A stretch of DNA of 64,000 bases, taken from Eubacteriales Family XIII. Incertae Sedis bacterium. Lineage in GTDB: Bacteria > Bacillota > Clostridia > Peptostreptococcales > Anaerovoracaceae. The stretch covers positions 37,119-101,118 of the forward strand of contig JAISED010000057.1 of NCBI GenBank assembly GCA_031264295.1, given 5' to 3'. Position 1 is the first letter of the stretch. Each line of letters starts with the position of its first letter. The notes under the pieces are model-generated. The model was not told the DNA's origin. It saw nothing but the letters and a program-made list of their open reading frames with translations, and ran no database searches. A program made the translations under genes and the position numbers. This document shows, in pieces, positions 45,293-54,593 of this stretch.

Positions 45293-46260
45293 TGCGGGTG
45301 GGGAGATGGCGTATCGGTAGTTTAGAGCTTGAAAGCCCGTTTATTTTGGCGCCGTTGGCGGGGATAACGGACGCTCCGTTTCGAAGGATATGCAAGGAAC
45401 AGGGGGCGGCCTTGGTTTTCGCGGAAATGGCGAGCGGGAAGGGACTCTGTTATAATTCGCGCAGAACCGAAGAACTTCTCAGAATATATGACGATGAAAA
45501 GCCCGTGGGATATCAGTTGTTCGGCAGGGAACCGGAGATTATGGCCGCCGCGGCAGCGAAGCTTGACGATCATGAACACGCGGTTCTAGACATTAATATG
45601 GGATGCCCTGTGCCCAAGGTGGTTAAGAACGGTGAGGGCGCGGCCTTACTTAGGACGCCGGAACTGGCCGCGGAGATTGTAGCGGCCGTGAAACGGTCGA
45701 CGAATCGGCCGGTTACGGTGAAAATCCGCGCGGGTTGGGATGAGAACAGCGTCAACGCCGTGGAAATGGCCAGAATATTGGAAGATGCGGGGGCGGCGGC
45801 ATTGACGGTGCACGGACGGACTAGGGCGCAGAATTATCGGGGAGACGCTGATTGGGATGTGATACGCCTAGTCAAGGAAGCGGTCGATATTCCGGTCGTC
45901 GGGAACGGGGATGTGCGCAGCGGGGCTGACGCCGTCAGAATGCTCACAGAGACCGGATGCGACATGGTGATGATAGCACGCGGGGCATTGGGAAATCCTT
46001 GGATTTTTCATGAAGCGCGCAGCTTATATATGTCAGGCGAGACGGATGAGCCTGTCGGCATGGCAGAAAGAAAACGAATGATAATCAGACATCTCGACAT
46101 GCTGATCGCGGAAAAAAGCGAGTCTGCGGCAGTATGCGAGATGCGGAAGCACATTGCTTGGTATATGAAGGGCTTCAGAGGCGCATCGGATCTGAGAGTG
46201 AGGATAAACAAGCTTGCAGAAGCAAAGAGAATCCGGGACGAGATTCAACGTTTCAGTTGA
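45292..46260 (+). CDS. dusB: tRNA-dihydrouridine synthase
   Basis: Flavin-dependent reduction of uridine to dihydrouridine in tRNA. 322 residues. The TIM barrel carries LAPLAGITDAPFR near 20, LDINMGCPVPKVVKNGEGAAL near 100-120 (catalytic Cys in NMGCP), TVKIRAGWD, LTVHGRTRAQNYRG and VVGNGDV (FMN phosphate site). DusB subfamily by overall pattern. It overlaps coaX by 1 nt. Confidence 0.94.
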   Translation: MRVGRWRIGSLELESPFILAPLAGITDAPFRRICKEQGAALVFAEMASGKGLCYNSRRTEELLRIYDDEKPVGYQLFGREPEIMAAAAAKLDDHEHAVLDINMGCPVPKVVKNGEGAALLRTPELAAEIVAAVKRSTNRPVTVKIRAGWDENSVNAVEMARILEDAGAAALTVHGRTRAQNYRGDADWDVIRLVKEAVDIPVVGNGDVRSGADAVRMLTETGCDMVMIARGALGNPWIFHEARSLYMSGETDEPVGMAERKRMIIRHLDMLIAEKSESAAVCEMRKHIAWYMKGFRGASDLRVRINKLAEAKRIRDEIQRFS

Positions 46261-46334
46261 CTTTTCAATGTGAAGCGAGTAAAATCAGACATATCGAAAT
46301 AAATTTTTCTGAATGGAGAAGGGATTGCTGCATA

Positions 46335-46811
46335 ATGAGCGAAGAATTTCTATTGACCAAAGAAGGTTATGACAAGATCTCGGCGGAATTGGAGGAACTG
46401 ATCTCCGTCAAAAGGCCGGAGGTCGCAGAGCGTATTAAGGAAGCGATATCCTACGGCGATATTTCCGAAAACGCCGAGTTTGACGCGGCTAAAAATGAGC
46501 AGGCTGAGTTGGAGCAGCGCATTGATAAGCTGGAAAACATGGTACGTAAAGCCAAGATCATCTATGAAAATGAGATGCCGAAGGATAAAGTGGGTTTAGG
46601 CATGACGGTGAAGGTTAAGGACGAAGGCACGAATGAAATCATGGAGTTCACGATAGTAGGCGCCACTGAATCGGATCCGTTCGCCGGTAAGATATCCAAT
46701 GAATCCCTTGTAGGCGCCGCGCTTATCGGCCAGAAGAAGGGCGACAAGACGGAGATACAGATCCCGGACGGCATTGTCAAATACGAGATACTCGACATAT
46801 ACAGGAAGTAG
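46335..46811 (+). CDS. greA: Transcription elongation factor GreA
   Basis: Rescues backtracked RNA polymerase by stimulating transcript cleavage. 158 residues from ATG 46335 (GGAGAAGGGA upstream). The N-terminal coiled coil (about 1-75) contains the acidic tip in ISYGDISENAEFDAAKNEQ near 40-58, and the C-terminal FKBP-like domain ends KGDKTEIQIPDGIVKYEIL. It lies in the coaX-dus-greA-lysS cluster, 9 bp before lysS. Confidence 0.96.
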   Translation: MSEEFLLTKEGYDKISAELEELISVKRPEVAERIKEAISYGDISENAEFDAAKNEQAELEQRIDKLENMVRKAKIIYENEMPKDKVGLGMTVKVKDEGTNEIMEFTIVGATESDPFAGKISNESLVGAALIGQKKGDKTEIQIPDGIVKYEILDIYRK

Positions 46812-46820
46812 GAGATACTT

Positions 46821-48356
46821 ATGAGTAAGGATGAAGGAATCGGCGTATCTATGACGGATGAGCCGGAACAAACTGAGGAGATATCGGAAGAAAAGTTAAA
46901 CGAGTTGCGCAGGATCCGCAGGGATAAACTCAAGAAGCTGCAGGATATGGGGCGCAATCCTTTTCTGATCGAGACATGGGATATTACCGCTTACAGTATG
47001 GAAATCAAGGATGAATTCGACGCTTTGGATGGCCATTGGGTGTCATGCGCCGGGAGGATCATGGCTAATCGGCATATGGGCAAAGCGTCTTTCATTGATA
47101 TTCAGGATAAGCAGGGTCGGATACAGATCTACGTGCGCCAGGATGTGATAAGTCCAGAAGAGTACAGCATATTCCTTACCTACGATATAGGCGATATCAT
47201 CGGGCTTGAAGGGACTGTGTTCAAAACGCGCCACGGTGAAGTCTCGGTGAAGGCTGAGAAGGTTGTTTTGCTGTCCAAATCCCTGCAGATACTCCCCAAT
47301 AAATACCAAGGATTGAAGGATATGGAAATGCGCTATCGCCAGCGCTATGTGGATCTTATAGTGAATCCCGACGTCAGGGAAACCTTCATGCTGAGGGCAA
47401 AGATCGTCAAGGAGATAAAACGTTATCTCGAAGATGAGAGAGGCTTTCTCGAAGTGGATACCCCGATCCTCACCACGATAGCCGGCGGCGCCAACGCAAG
47501 GCCATTTGCAACCCACCACAACACGCTTGATCTGGACATGAAGCTGCGTATTTCCAATGAGCTTTACCTGAAGCGCCTCACGGTGGGCGGACTTGACAGG
47601 GTTTATGAGATGGGCAAGATGTTCAGGAACGAGGGGATGGATAAAAACCATAATCCGGAGTTTACGTCCATGGAACTCTACCAAGCGTACGCTAACCTTG
47701 AGACAATGATGGAGATTACGGAAAATGTAGTCGCCAACGCCGCTAAGGTCGCTCGTGGGACGACAGTGATCGAGTATCAGGGAAAAACATTTGAACTTGC
47801 GCCGCCATGGGAGAGATTGAGCATGCAGGATGCCGTCAAGAAGTGGGCGGGCGAAGATTTCAATAAGATAAATACGGATGAAGAGGCGCGGACTGTCGCC
47901 GAAAAGCATGGGCTGGAAGACGCCGCCAAACTGACAAGGGGACTCGTGATCAGCGAGCTTTTTGAAAAATATTGTGAGGATCATCTGGAGGGGCCGGTGT
48001 TCATAACAGGGCATCCGGTTGAGATTTCGCCGCTTGCGAAGAGGGATCCGGACGATCCGCGCATAACGAGACGATTCGAAGCCTACGTGAATTGTTGGGA
48101 GATTGCGAACGCGTTTTCAGAGCTGAACGATCCGATAGATCAGTATCAACGTTTCAAGGATCAGCAGGAACAGCTTGAAAGCGGAGATGAAGAGGCGCAT
48201 CCAATGGATGAGGACTTTGTAAACGCACTGGAGGTTGGACTTCCGCCTACAGGCGGTCTCGGCATCGGGATCGACAGGGTGATCATGCTGATCGTAAACG
48301 CCCCGTCGATAAGGGATATAATCCTCTTCCCGACGATGAAACCGCTTGAGGACTGA
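46821..48356 (+). CDS. lysS: Lysyl-tRNA synthetase (class II)
   Basis: 511 residues. The N-terminal OB-fold anticodon domain (VSCAGRIMANRHMGKASFIDIQD, near 72-95) is followed by class II motifs 1-3: motif 2 in MFRNEGMDKNHNPEFTSMELYQAY near 270-295 and motif 3 in GLGIGIDRVIM near 480. It charges tRNA-Lys. A short acidic N-terminal extension precedes the OB fold. AGGAG lies before ATG 46821. Confidence 0.97.
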   Translation: MSKDEGIGVSMTDEPEQTEEISEEKLNELRRIRRDKLKKLQDMGRNPFLIETWDITAYSMEIKDEFDALDGHWVSCAGRIMANRHMGKASFIDIQDKQGRIQIYVRQDVISPEEYSIFLTYDIGDIIGLEGTVFKTRHGEVSVKAEKVVLLSKSLQILPNKYQGLKDMEMRYRQRYVDLIVNPDVRETFMLRAKIVKEIKRYLEDERGFLEVDTPILTTIAGGANARPFATHHNTLDLDMKLRISNELYLKRLTVGGLDRVYEMGKMFRNEGMDKNHNPEFTSMELYQAYANLETMMEITENVVANAAKVARGTTVIEYQGKTFELAPPWERLSMQDAVKKWAGEDFNKINTDEEARTVAEKHGLEDAAKLTRGLVISELFEKYCEDHLEGPVFITGHPVEISPLAKRDPDDPRITRRFEAYVNCWEIANAFSELNDPIDQYQRFKDQQEQLESGDEEAHPMDEDFVNALEVGLPPTGGLGIGIDRVIMLIVNAPSIRDIILFPTMKPLED

Positions 48357-48531
48357 TTTTTATAAGTCACTTTGAAGGCTGATTTTTAGAAGCCGGATAA
48401 GGCGGCGCCGATAAATGGTACGTTATAGCAGGTGATTCAGGCGCGGAATGTTTCGCCCGGCGGGTAAATGGTTTTGACAGAGGCTCTTGAACCGCAGAGG
48501 GAAAAGCAAGCCTGAAAGGAGGAGTCATTCG

Positions 48532-50475
48532 ATGAAAGGATATACTGGCGATACGATCAAGAATGTAGCAATGTTAGGACACGGCGGATGCGGTAAGACG
48601 ACGACACTGGAAGCGGCCCTGCTGGCGACAGGGGTTATCAGCAGACTCGGGCGGGTGGAAGACGGAAATACAGTTTCAGATTATGACAAGATGGAAATAG
48701 AAAAAGGCTATTCCATCAGCGCGTCCCTGATACCGGTAGAGTATAACAAACATAAGATAAATTTCGTCGATTCGCCGGGTTTCTTCGACTTCGTGGGTGA
48801 AGTCAATTCGGCGCTGAGAGCGGTAGAGGCGGGACTCATAATTGTGGACGCTTCAGCCGGTGTACAGGTCGGCACGGAAAAGGCTTGGAACTCATGTAAG
48901 GAGTTCCAGATACCCAAACTCTTCTTCATAAATAAGATTGACAAGGAAAATGTGGATATTGATAAGGTTGTGGCGGATCTCAAGGCGAAATTCGGCACAT
49001 CCGTCGTTACCCTTGACGATAAAGACGCGCTGACCGAGGCCATAGCCGAAACGGACGAGGCCTTGCTTGAGAAATTCTTCGGAGGCGAGGAATTCACAGA
49101 CGCGGAGTTCAATAAAGGCCTGTCAGATGGGATCGCGTCGGGGGACATAGCTCCTATAGTCATAGGAAGCGCGATGACCGGTGCAGGGATCAAGGAATTA
49201 TTGGATACATTATTGAAGTACGTACCTAATCCCGGAGATCACGCTCCATATGAGGGAATTGACGCAAACGACGAGCCGGCGAGCCGGCGCTGCGATGTGT
49301 CGGAACCCGCCTCGGGCTTTGTATTTAAGACTATCGCAGACCCCTTCGTGGGTAAGATATCCCTGATAAAGGTCATTTCAGGGAAACTCACCGCAGGTTC
49401 TGAAATATACAATTCCAGGGCGGAGAAGTCTGAGAAGCTGGGGTCTATGTTCTATCTGCGCGGAAAGACGCAGAGCGAAGCGCCGACGGCGCCTGCGGGC
49501 GACATTGTGGCGGCGTCGAAGCTCCAGTACACGCGGACGGGCGACAGCCTCTGCGATAAAGCCCACATAATAATTTATCCGACCGTGCTATTTCCTCAGC
49601 CGTCACTGTTTATCGCGGTTGAGCCTAAGGCACAGGGTGAAGATGAAAAGCTAAGTTCGGGTCTGCACAAACTCATGGAAGAGGATCCGTCCTTCGTTAT
49701 TGAACGGAATAAAGAGACGCATCAGACGTTGCTGGGCGGCCAGGGCGAGATACAGATCGGTGTTATTGCCGCGAAACTGAAAGAGAAATTCAGTGTCGAG
49801 GTTGAACAGAAGGATCCCAAGACGCCTTACAGAGAGACGATCAAGGGCAGCTCGGACGTACAGGGTAAGCACAAGAAACAGACCGGCGGCGCGGGGCAGT
49901 ACGGCGACGTACATATACGTTTCTCGCCCTCCCAGGAGGAGTTCGAGTTTTCGGAGGAATTGTTCGGCGGTTCTGTGCCGAAAAACTATGTGCCGGCTGT
50001 TGAGAAGGGTTTGCGTGAGTGTATGGAAAAGGGACCCTTGGCAGGGTGCAAGGTGGTGAATGTCAAGGCGGTTCTTTATGATGGTTCGTATCACGACGTC
50101 GACTCGAATGAAATGGCTTTTAAGCTTGCGGCGGCGTTGGCGTTTAAAAAGGGCGTCGCAGAAGCGAAACCCATTTTACTTGAACCGATAATGCACGTGG
50201 ATATCAAGATCCCCGACGAGTACATGGGCGATATCATGGGCGACATGAACAAACGCAGAGGCAAGATACTCGGCATGGAACCGCTGTCCGGCGGAGGACA
50301 GACGGTGCTTGCAGAGGCGCCGCAGTCTGAGATGTTTAAATACGCCATCATGCTGCGTTCGATGACGCAGGCGAGAGGCAGCTTTACGATGCGGTTTGAA
50401 CGCTATGATGAAGTTCCGGCGCATCTTGCGGAGAAGATTATAGCGGAGCATAAGGCGGAGACGTCTTCGGAGTAG
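48532..50475 (+). CDS. Elongation factor G-like GTPase (EF-G2 type)
   Basis: 647 residues from ATG 48532 (AAAGGAGG upstream; the longer frame starts upstream of it). G1 GHGGCGKTT near 14-22, G3 DSPGF near 78 (DTPGH in canonical EF-G), G4 NKID near 135. EF-G domains II-V follow, with GGQGEIQIGVIAAKLKEKF and QTGGAGQYGDVHIRF. The altered G3 and shorter length place it with the EF-G-like paralogues common in Clostridia, not canonical FusA. It also differs from TetM-type ribosome-protection proteins. Role in translocation or stress is unclear. Confidence 0.88.
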   Translation: MKGYTGDTIKNVAMLGHGGCGKTTTLEAALLATGVISRLGRVEDGNTVSDYDKMEIEKGYSISASLIPVEYNKHKINFVDSPGFFDFVGEVNSALRAVEAGLIIVDASAGVQVGTEKAWNSCKEFQIPKLFFINKIDKENVDIDKVVADLKAKFGTSVVTLDDKDALTEAIAETDEALLEKFFGGEEFTDAEFNKGLSDGIASGDIAPIVIGSAMTGAGIKELLDTLLKYVPNPGDHAPYEGIDANDEPASRRCDVSEPASGFVFKTIADPFVGKISLIKVISGKLTAGSEIYNSRAEKSEKLGSMFYLRGKTQSEAPTAPAGDIVAASKLQYTRTGDSLCDKAHIIIYPTVLFPQPSLFIAVEPKAQGEDEKLSSGLHKLMEEDPSFVIERNKETHQTLLGGQGEIQIGVIAAKLKEKFSVEVEQKDPKTPYRETIKGSSDVQGKHKKQTGGAGQYGDVHIRFSPSQEEFEFSEELFGGSVPKNYVPAVEKGLRECMEKGPLAGCKVVNVKAVLYDGSYHDVDSNEMAFKLAAALAFKKGVAEAKPILLEPIMHVDIKIPDEYMGDIMGDMNKRRGKILGMEPLSGGGQTVLAEAPQSEMFKYAIMLRSMTQARGSFTMRFERYDEVPAHLAEKIIAEHKAETSSE

Positions 50476-50478
50476 TGA

Positions 50479-50626
50479 CTACTCAAACGCCACGCCATCT
50501 TCGCCCATACCGGAACCTGGTGACGATTTCCGACTTCTCACGTACCTTTTAGTACGCTCCGAGGCCGAAAATCGCCCCCAGAACCCGGTCTGAACGAACC
50601 TGACGCGGCATTTGAGTAGTTTTTTG
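50479..50626 (+). terminator. Large imperfect hairpin with T6 tail after the EF-G-like gene
   Basis: The outer arms CTACTCAAA (50479-50487) and TTTGAGTAG (50612-50620) pair and are followed by TTTTTT. Inside, further arms pair (CGATTTCCG with CGAAAATCG; CGTAC with GTACG around TTTTA). It ends transcription toward the convergent radA and looks like a dispersed structured repeat, since its 3' end recurs at 30869-30889 and its 5' side resembles 59349-59385. Confidence 0.65.
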
Positions 50627-52042
50627 TTAGAGTAAGGTTATTATGGACTGTATAGCGTCGTTGAGGCAGGAAGCGCCTATGAGCGGCAGACCTTCTATAA
50701 GGCCGCTCAGCGCTTCGGCGTTCTTCTTCGGCAGTATGACGCGGTCGAAATTTCCGAGCCGGGCGGCTTCCCTGACGATCCTCTCGGCATTGCGCACACT
50801 TCTGAGATCGCCGGTGAGGCTGATCTCGCCTATAACTATTGTTTTTACCCCGATGGGCACGCCCTTGTAACTGGAATATATTGCTAACGCAACGGCTAGA
50901 TCGAGAGACGTGCCTTCGGGTTTTAACCCGCCGACTACATTGACATAGACGTCCTGGTTGATGAGGGAAATTCCGGCGCGGCGTTCCAGTACCGCCAGTA
51001 TCATATTTAAACGCGCGGCCTCCACGCCTATGGCTGATCTACGGGCAAAGCCGATGTTGGCGGGCGCGGTGAGCGCCTGTATTTCCAGCAGAAGGGGGCG
51101 TGTGCCTTCGTAGATCGCGCTTGCGACGGCGCCTTCGCCCGCTCCGTTGACGCCTTCAAGGAAGCTGTCCGAAAGGTTTTCAACGGGATGCAGCCCTGAT
51201 TCTCCCATCTCGAAAACGCCGATCTCACTGGTTGCGCCGAAACGGTTCTTATGAGCGCGCAGTATGCGCAGATCCTGACTTCTTTCACCGTGAAACTGCA
51301 AAACACAATCCACAAGGTGTTCTATTATCTTAGGCCCCGCCAAGTCCCCGGATTTCGTCACATGGGCGACGATGAAGACGGGGATCCCGTTTGCTTTGCC
51401 TAATCGCATGAGTTCGTCGGCGCAGGCGCGCACTTGAGAGATATTTCCCGGTGCGGATTCAAGCTTTTCGGAGTACATAGTTTGGATGGAGTCGATCACG
51501 AGAAATATCGGGTTCGTCTTAGCGACCGCAGACGTGACAAGCTCAATATTGGTTTCGGCCAGGAGGTAGAGGCTGTCCGGAATCTCACCGCATACCCTGT
51601 CGGCGCGCAGCTTGATCTGTTCCTCCGACTCTTCTCCGGACACATAAAGGACGTTACCGGAGGTACGGGCTATGTTAGCGGCGGCTTCTATAATGATGGT
51701 AGATTTACCGATTCCGGGTTCACCGCTTATCAGCGTCAGGGAACCCTTGACAAGACCTCCGCCCAGAACGCGATCCAGTTCGGAAAGCCCCGTGTCAAGC
51801 CGTTCATAGGCGCCGTGCCCGACCTCAGAGAGCTTCACGGGTGAGGCGCTCGCAAAAGCACCCGCGCCTGCAGAGGCGACAGAGGGGGCAATACGGCGTC
51901 TCGCATCATTTTCCAGATTCGGCGGCAAAGACTTTTCTTCTATAAAACTGTTCCAGGCGCCGCATATGCATTGTCCCATCCATTTGGGACTTTCAAAACC
52001 GCATTCTTGGCATACGAATACCGACTGTGCCTTCTTGACCAT
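50627..52042 (-). CDS. radA: DNA repair protein RadA
   Basis: Branch-migration ATPase in recombinational repair. 471 residues: an N-terminal C4 zinc finger (FVCQECGFESPKWMGQCICGAW, residues 9-30), a RecA-like ATPase with Walker A SGEPGIGKST near 107 and Walker B IFLVIDSIQTMY, the RadA-specific KNRFGATSEIGVF near 255, and a C-terminal Lon-like domain (GEISLTGDLRSVRNAERIVREA). Confidence 0.96.
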   Translation of the reverse strand: MVKKAQSVFVCQECGFESPKWMGQCICGAWNSFIEEKSLPPNLENDARRRIAPSVASAGAGAFASASPVKLSEVGHGAYERLDTGLSELDRVLGGGLVKGSLTLISGEPGIGKSTIIIEAAANIARTSGNVLYVSGEESEEQIKLRADRVCGEIPDSLYLLAETNIELVTSAVAKTNPIFLVIDSIQTMYSEKLESAPGNISQVRACADELMRLGKANGIPVFIVAHVTKSGDLAGPKIIEHLVDCVLQFHGERSQDLRILRAHKNRFGATSEIGVFEMGESGLHPVENLSDSFLEGVNGAGEGAVASAIYEGTRPLLLEIQALTAPANIGFARRSAIGVEAARLNMILAVLERRAGISLINQDVYVNVVGGLKPEGTSLDLAVALAIYSSYKGVPIGVKTIVIGEISLTGDLRSVRNAERIVREAARLGNFDRVILPKKNAEALSGLIEGLPLIGASCLNDAIQSIITLL

Positions 52043-52065
52043 TTAATCATTCTCCTGACTGCTCC

Positions 52066-52172
52066 TTGACTACTCTCCCGACTTATAAGCGCCTATCTCA
52101 AACCGGAACGTGCCCTGCGCCCGCTTGACTACTCTCCCGACTTATAAGCGCCTATCTCAAACCAGAACGTGC
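52066..52172. repeat. 59-bp period duplication of the histidine kinase 3' end
   Basis: 48 bp at 52066-52113 recur at 52125-52172 with one difference. The second copy contains the last codons and stop of the histidine kinase; the first lies in the spacer toward radA. Confidence 0.92.
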
Positions 52173-53601
52173 TCCCGTGTCCGATCTCGCTGTCCACGCC
52201 GAAATGCGCATTGTGCAATGTGAGGATTTCCTTTACGATGGAAAGCCCGAGTCCGGTTCCTTCAGCGGATGAACGGCGCCCGCCCGCCTTAAAATATCGC
52301 TGCCATATATGCTTGAGATCCTTCTTGGGAATGCCGACGCCGTGATCCCTTACCGCGCAGCGGACGACGTTACCCCTTTGTGTAAGCGTTATTTCAATGA
52401 GATTGGAATCCCCGCGGAACTTTACCGCATTGTTTATGAGATTTGACAGAACCTGCTTGATCTTCCCTTCATCGCCGATGATCTGCCCGTCGCCGTCAGC
52501 TTCGAAGCGAAAACTGAAGGACTCCTGTTCGGCGAGCAGACTATAGGAATTAAGAAGATTTTCAATTGTTTGACGCAGAGAGAAGGAGCTTATCGACAGT
52601 TCCTGCCTGCCCGCCTGCAACTTCGACAGTTCAAGCAAGTCGTTGACCAGAAGGCTTAAACGGTCGGCCTCGTCTATGATGACCTGCAGATGATCGCCGC
52701 GTTTGACAGGATCGCCGCCCGAAAGATCGCGGATCATTTCCGCGTACGATTTGACCATCGTAAGGGGGGTGCGCAGGTCATGCGAAACATTCGCGATCAG
52801 ATCCTTCTGCATATTGTCGATCTTGGCCAGTTCCGCGGATGTGTAGGTAAGCGTATCGGCAAGCTTTGAGATCTCAGAATAATGACCGCCCTCAAATGTG
52901 ACGCCGTATTTACCCTCCGCAAGTTCCGCCGCAGAATTTGTGATGTTCGTGAGCGGCTTAGTAACCATTCGCGAAATACCAAAAGATAGAAGAAATGCCA
53001 ATAAAAGGGATATAACTGTTATATATTTAAGCTGATCCATGAGTATTTCTATAGTTGACTCTACAGGGTAGAGGGGCGAGAAGATATACAAAAGGACAAG
53101 CTGACCCTCGTTTCTGGTAAGATAGGCGCAATACGCCATCATATTCGTGTCGCGCAAGGGGTTTGTGATGGTGGCGGTCGTGTATGAGCCGATGCCGTTA
53201 AGGAGCTGCTGGCGCATCGCCTGTATTTCCTTACGGTAAATCGGGAAAGGCGCCGGGCGCGTCTCGTCGGTCGCCTCGCCGGCTGCGTTGTTCACAGGTT
53301 CGGTATAGTTATAGGAAGAATAAAGCACGCGGTAAGTGTCCTCAAAACTCGCCTCGATCTGTATGTACATGTCGTTGCGGCGCGTCGTTCTGGCAAGCTC
53401 GTCGAAAAGACCGTCCTGGCCATAACCGTCAACTATGGAAGCGGCTATACGTTGGGTCTCGCGAATTTTCATATCTTCATAATAAGTATTCAGAAATATG
53501 ACCTGTAAAAACAAAAGCAACAGTATCAGCGCCGCGGCGAAAAGTACGAAATACAGCCATAATCTGAATGTCAAGCTTTTAAAATCGACACTAAGCCTCA
53601 A
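52129..53601 (-). CDS. Sensor histidine kinase
   Basis: 490 residues: transmembrane helices at about 14-36 and 191-212 enclose an extracellular sensor region, a HAMP linker (about 210-262), HisKA with phosphorylated His274 in NVSHDLRTPL, and HATPase_c with N-box LINNAVKF, G1 DHGVGIPK and GTGLGLSIVK. It overlaps the response-regulator gene by 11 nt, so the pair is co-translated. The sensor domain is not recognised, so the stimulus is unknown. Confidence 0.95.
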   Translation of the reverse strand: MRLSVDFKSLTFRLWLYFVLFAAALILLLLFLQVIFLNTYYEDMKIRETQRIAASIVDGYGQDGLFDELARTTRRNDMYIQIEASFEDTYRVLYSSYNYTEPVNNAAGEATDETRPAPFPIYRKEIQAMRQQLLNGIGSYTTATITNPLRDTNMMAYCAYLTRNEGQLVLLYIFSPLYPVESTIEILMDQLKYITVISLLLAFLLSFGISRMVTKPLTNITNSAAELAEGKYGVTFEGGHYSEISKLADTLTYTSAELAKIDNMQKDLIANVSHDLRTPLTMVKSYAEMIRDLSGGDPVKRGDHLQVIIDEADRLSLLVNDLLELSKLQAGRQELSISSFSLRQTIENLLNSYSLLAEQESFSFRFEADGDGQIIGDEGKIKQVLSNLINNAVKFRGDSNLIEITLTQRGNVVRCAVRDHGVGIPKKDLKHIWQRYFKAGGRRSSAEGTGLGLSIVKEILTLHNAHFGVDSEIGHGSTFWFEIGAYKSGE

Positions 53602-54262
53602 ATTTATAACCGACCCCCCTCAGCGTGACGATGCGATCCCTGTAAGGACCGAGATTGTTACGCAGATTCTTTATATGAGTGTCAATGGTTCTGTCGTCGC
53701 CGTAAAAATCGTAACCCCAGATATCTGAAAGCAGCTTGTCCCTGGATAGAGCAATGTTCCTGTTCTGAACCAGATAAAACAGCATGTCGTATTCCTTTGG
53801 CGTCAATTCCACCTTTTCACCGTCCACAGTCACTGTTCGCGCGGTCATATTGATTTCAAGCCCGCTGAATGATAATGTCTCAGGCTGCTGATCGCCCCTC
53901 GCGACGCTTCTTTGAAGCACGGCGTTCACACGCGCCATAAGCTCCTTGGGGCTGAATGGTTTAACGATATAATCGTCAATGCCAAGCTCAAATCCGAACA
54001 GCTTGTCGTATTCCTCCCCTCTGGCGGAGAGCATGATAACAGGCGCGCTCTGCGTCTTCTTGATCTCTTTGCACGCGGAAAACCCGTCATAACGAGGCAT
54101 CATTATATCCATGATGATTATATCAAAGCGCTGCTCGCGGCACATGCTGACGGCGTTCATACCGTCGGAGGCCTCAAAGACTTCGTGGCCGTTGAACTCC
54201 GCGTATTCACGGATGACGGCGCGGATCTTAGCTTCATCGTCTACTACAAGAATTTTACTCAT
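53591..54262 (-). CDS. OmpR-family response regulator
   Basis: 223 residues from ATG 54262 (AGGTGG at 54268-54273); the in-frame GTG at 54271 lies on the ribosome site. Receiver domain: DDE near 8-10, phosphorylated Asp52 in IIMDIMMP, Thr/Ser in MLSARG, Lys in YIVKPFSP. The winged-helix effector domain (about 125-223) has the usual LTPKEYDMLFYL and RGVGYKFE. Partner of the downstream histidine kinase. Confidence 0.95.
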   Translation of the reverse strand: MSKILVVDDEAKIRAVIREYAEFNGHEVFEASDGMNAVSMCREQRFDIIIMDIMMPRYDGFSACKEIKKTQSAPVIMLSARGEEYDKLFGFELGIDDYIVKPFSPKELMARVNAVLQRSVARGDQQPETLSFSGLEINMTARTVTVDGEKVELTPKEYDMLFYLVQNRNIALSRDKLLSDIWGYDFYGDDRTIDTHIKNLRNNLGPYRDRIVTLRGVGYKFEA

Positions 54263-54593
54263 ATTATCCACCTAATAAATCGATCGCTTGTTTGTAATCT
54301 AATATAATTATAATACCACTTTTTTTGTAATTTGTCTTGATTAATATTTGTTAGCAGGATGACCGCATCAATTATAAAGAACGTCAAAACACAAAAGTGA
54401 TATAAAAAAATAAAAGAGTAAAATAAATCCCGCGAAATTCTTGACCTACAATGGGGACACATTATATAATACTAGTAAGTTCTTTATTTCTATCTTATCT
54501 CTGGCGCCTGTGCATTGCCATGCTGTATTGAGCATTCCGGCGATGTTGGTGCATTACGATTGACTTAGTGAAGTCAATAGAAAGAACTCTATT
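54263..54593. other. AT-rich intergenic region upstream of the response regulator
   Basis: 331 bp, no gene. It holds a good plus-strand promoter (54441-54470) and a small hairpin, TTGACTT/AAGTCAA at 54560-54577. No convincing promoter for the minus-strand response-regulator gene was seen. Confidence 0.6.
54441..54470 (+). promoter_or_regulatory. SigA promoter of the frame-broken exported-protein gene
   Basis: TTGACC (54441-54446), 18 bp, TATAAT (54465-54470), with a leader of about 115 nt to the ATG at 54594. Confidence 0.8.

Noticed and set aside
48532..50475. TetM-type tetracycline resistance protein
   Set aside because: Motifs and length fit EF-G-like paralogues; TetM-specific N- and C-terminal patterns are not seen.
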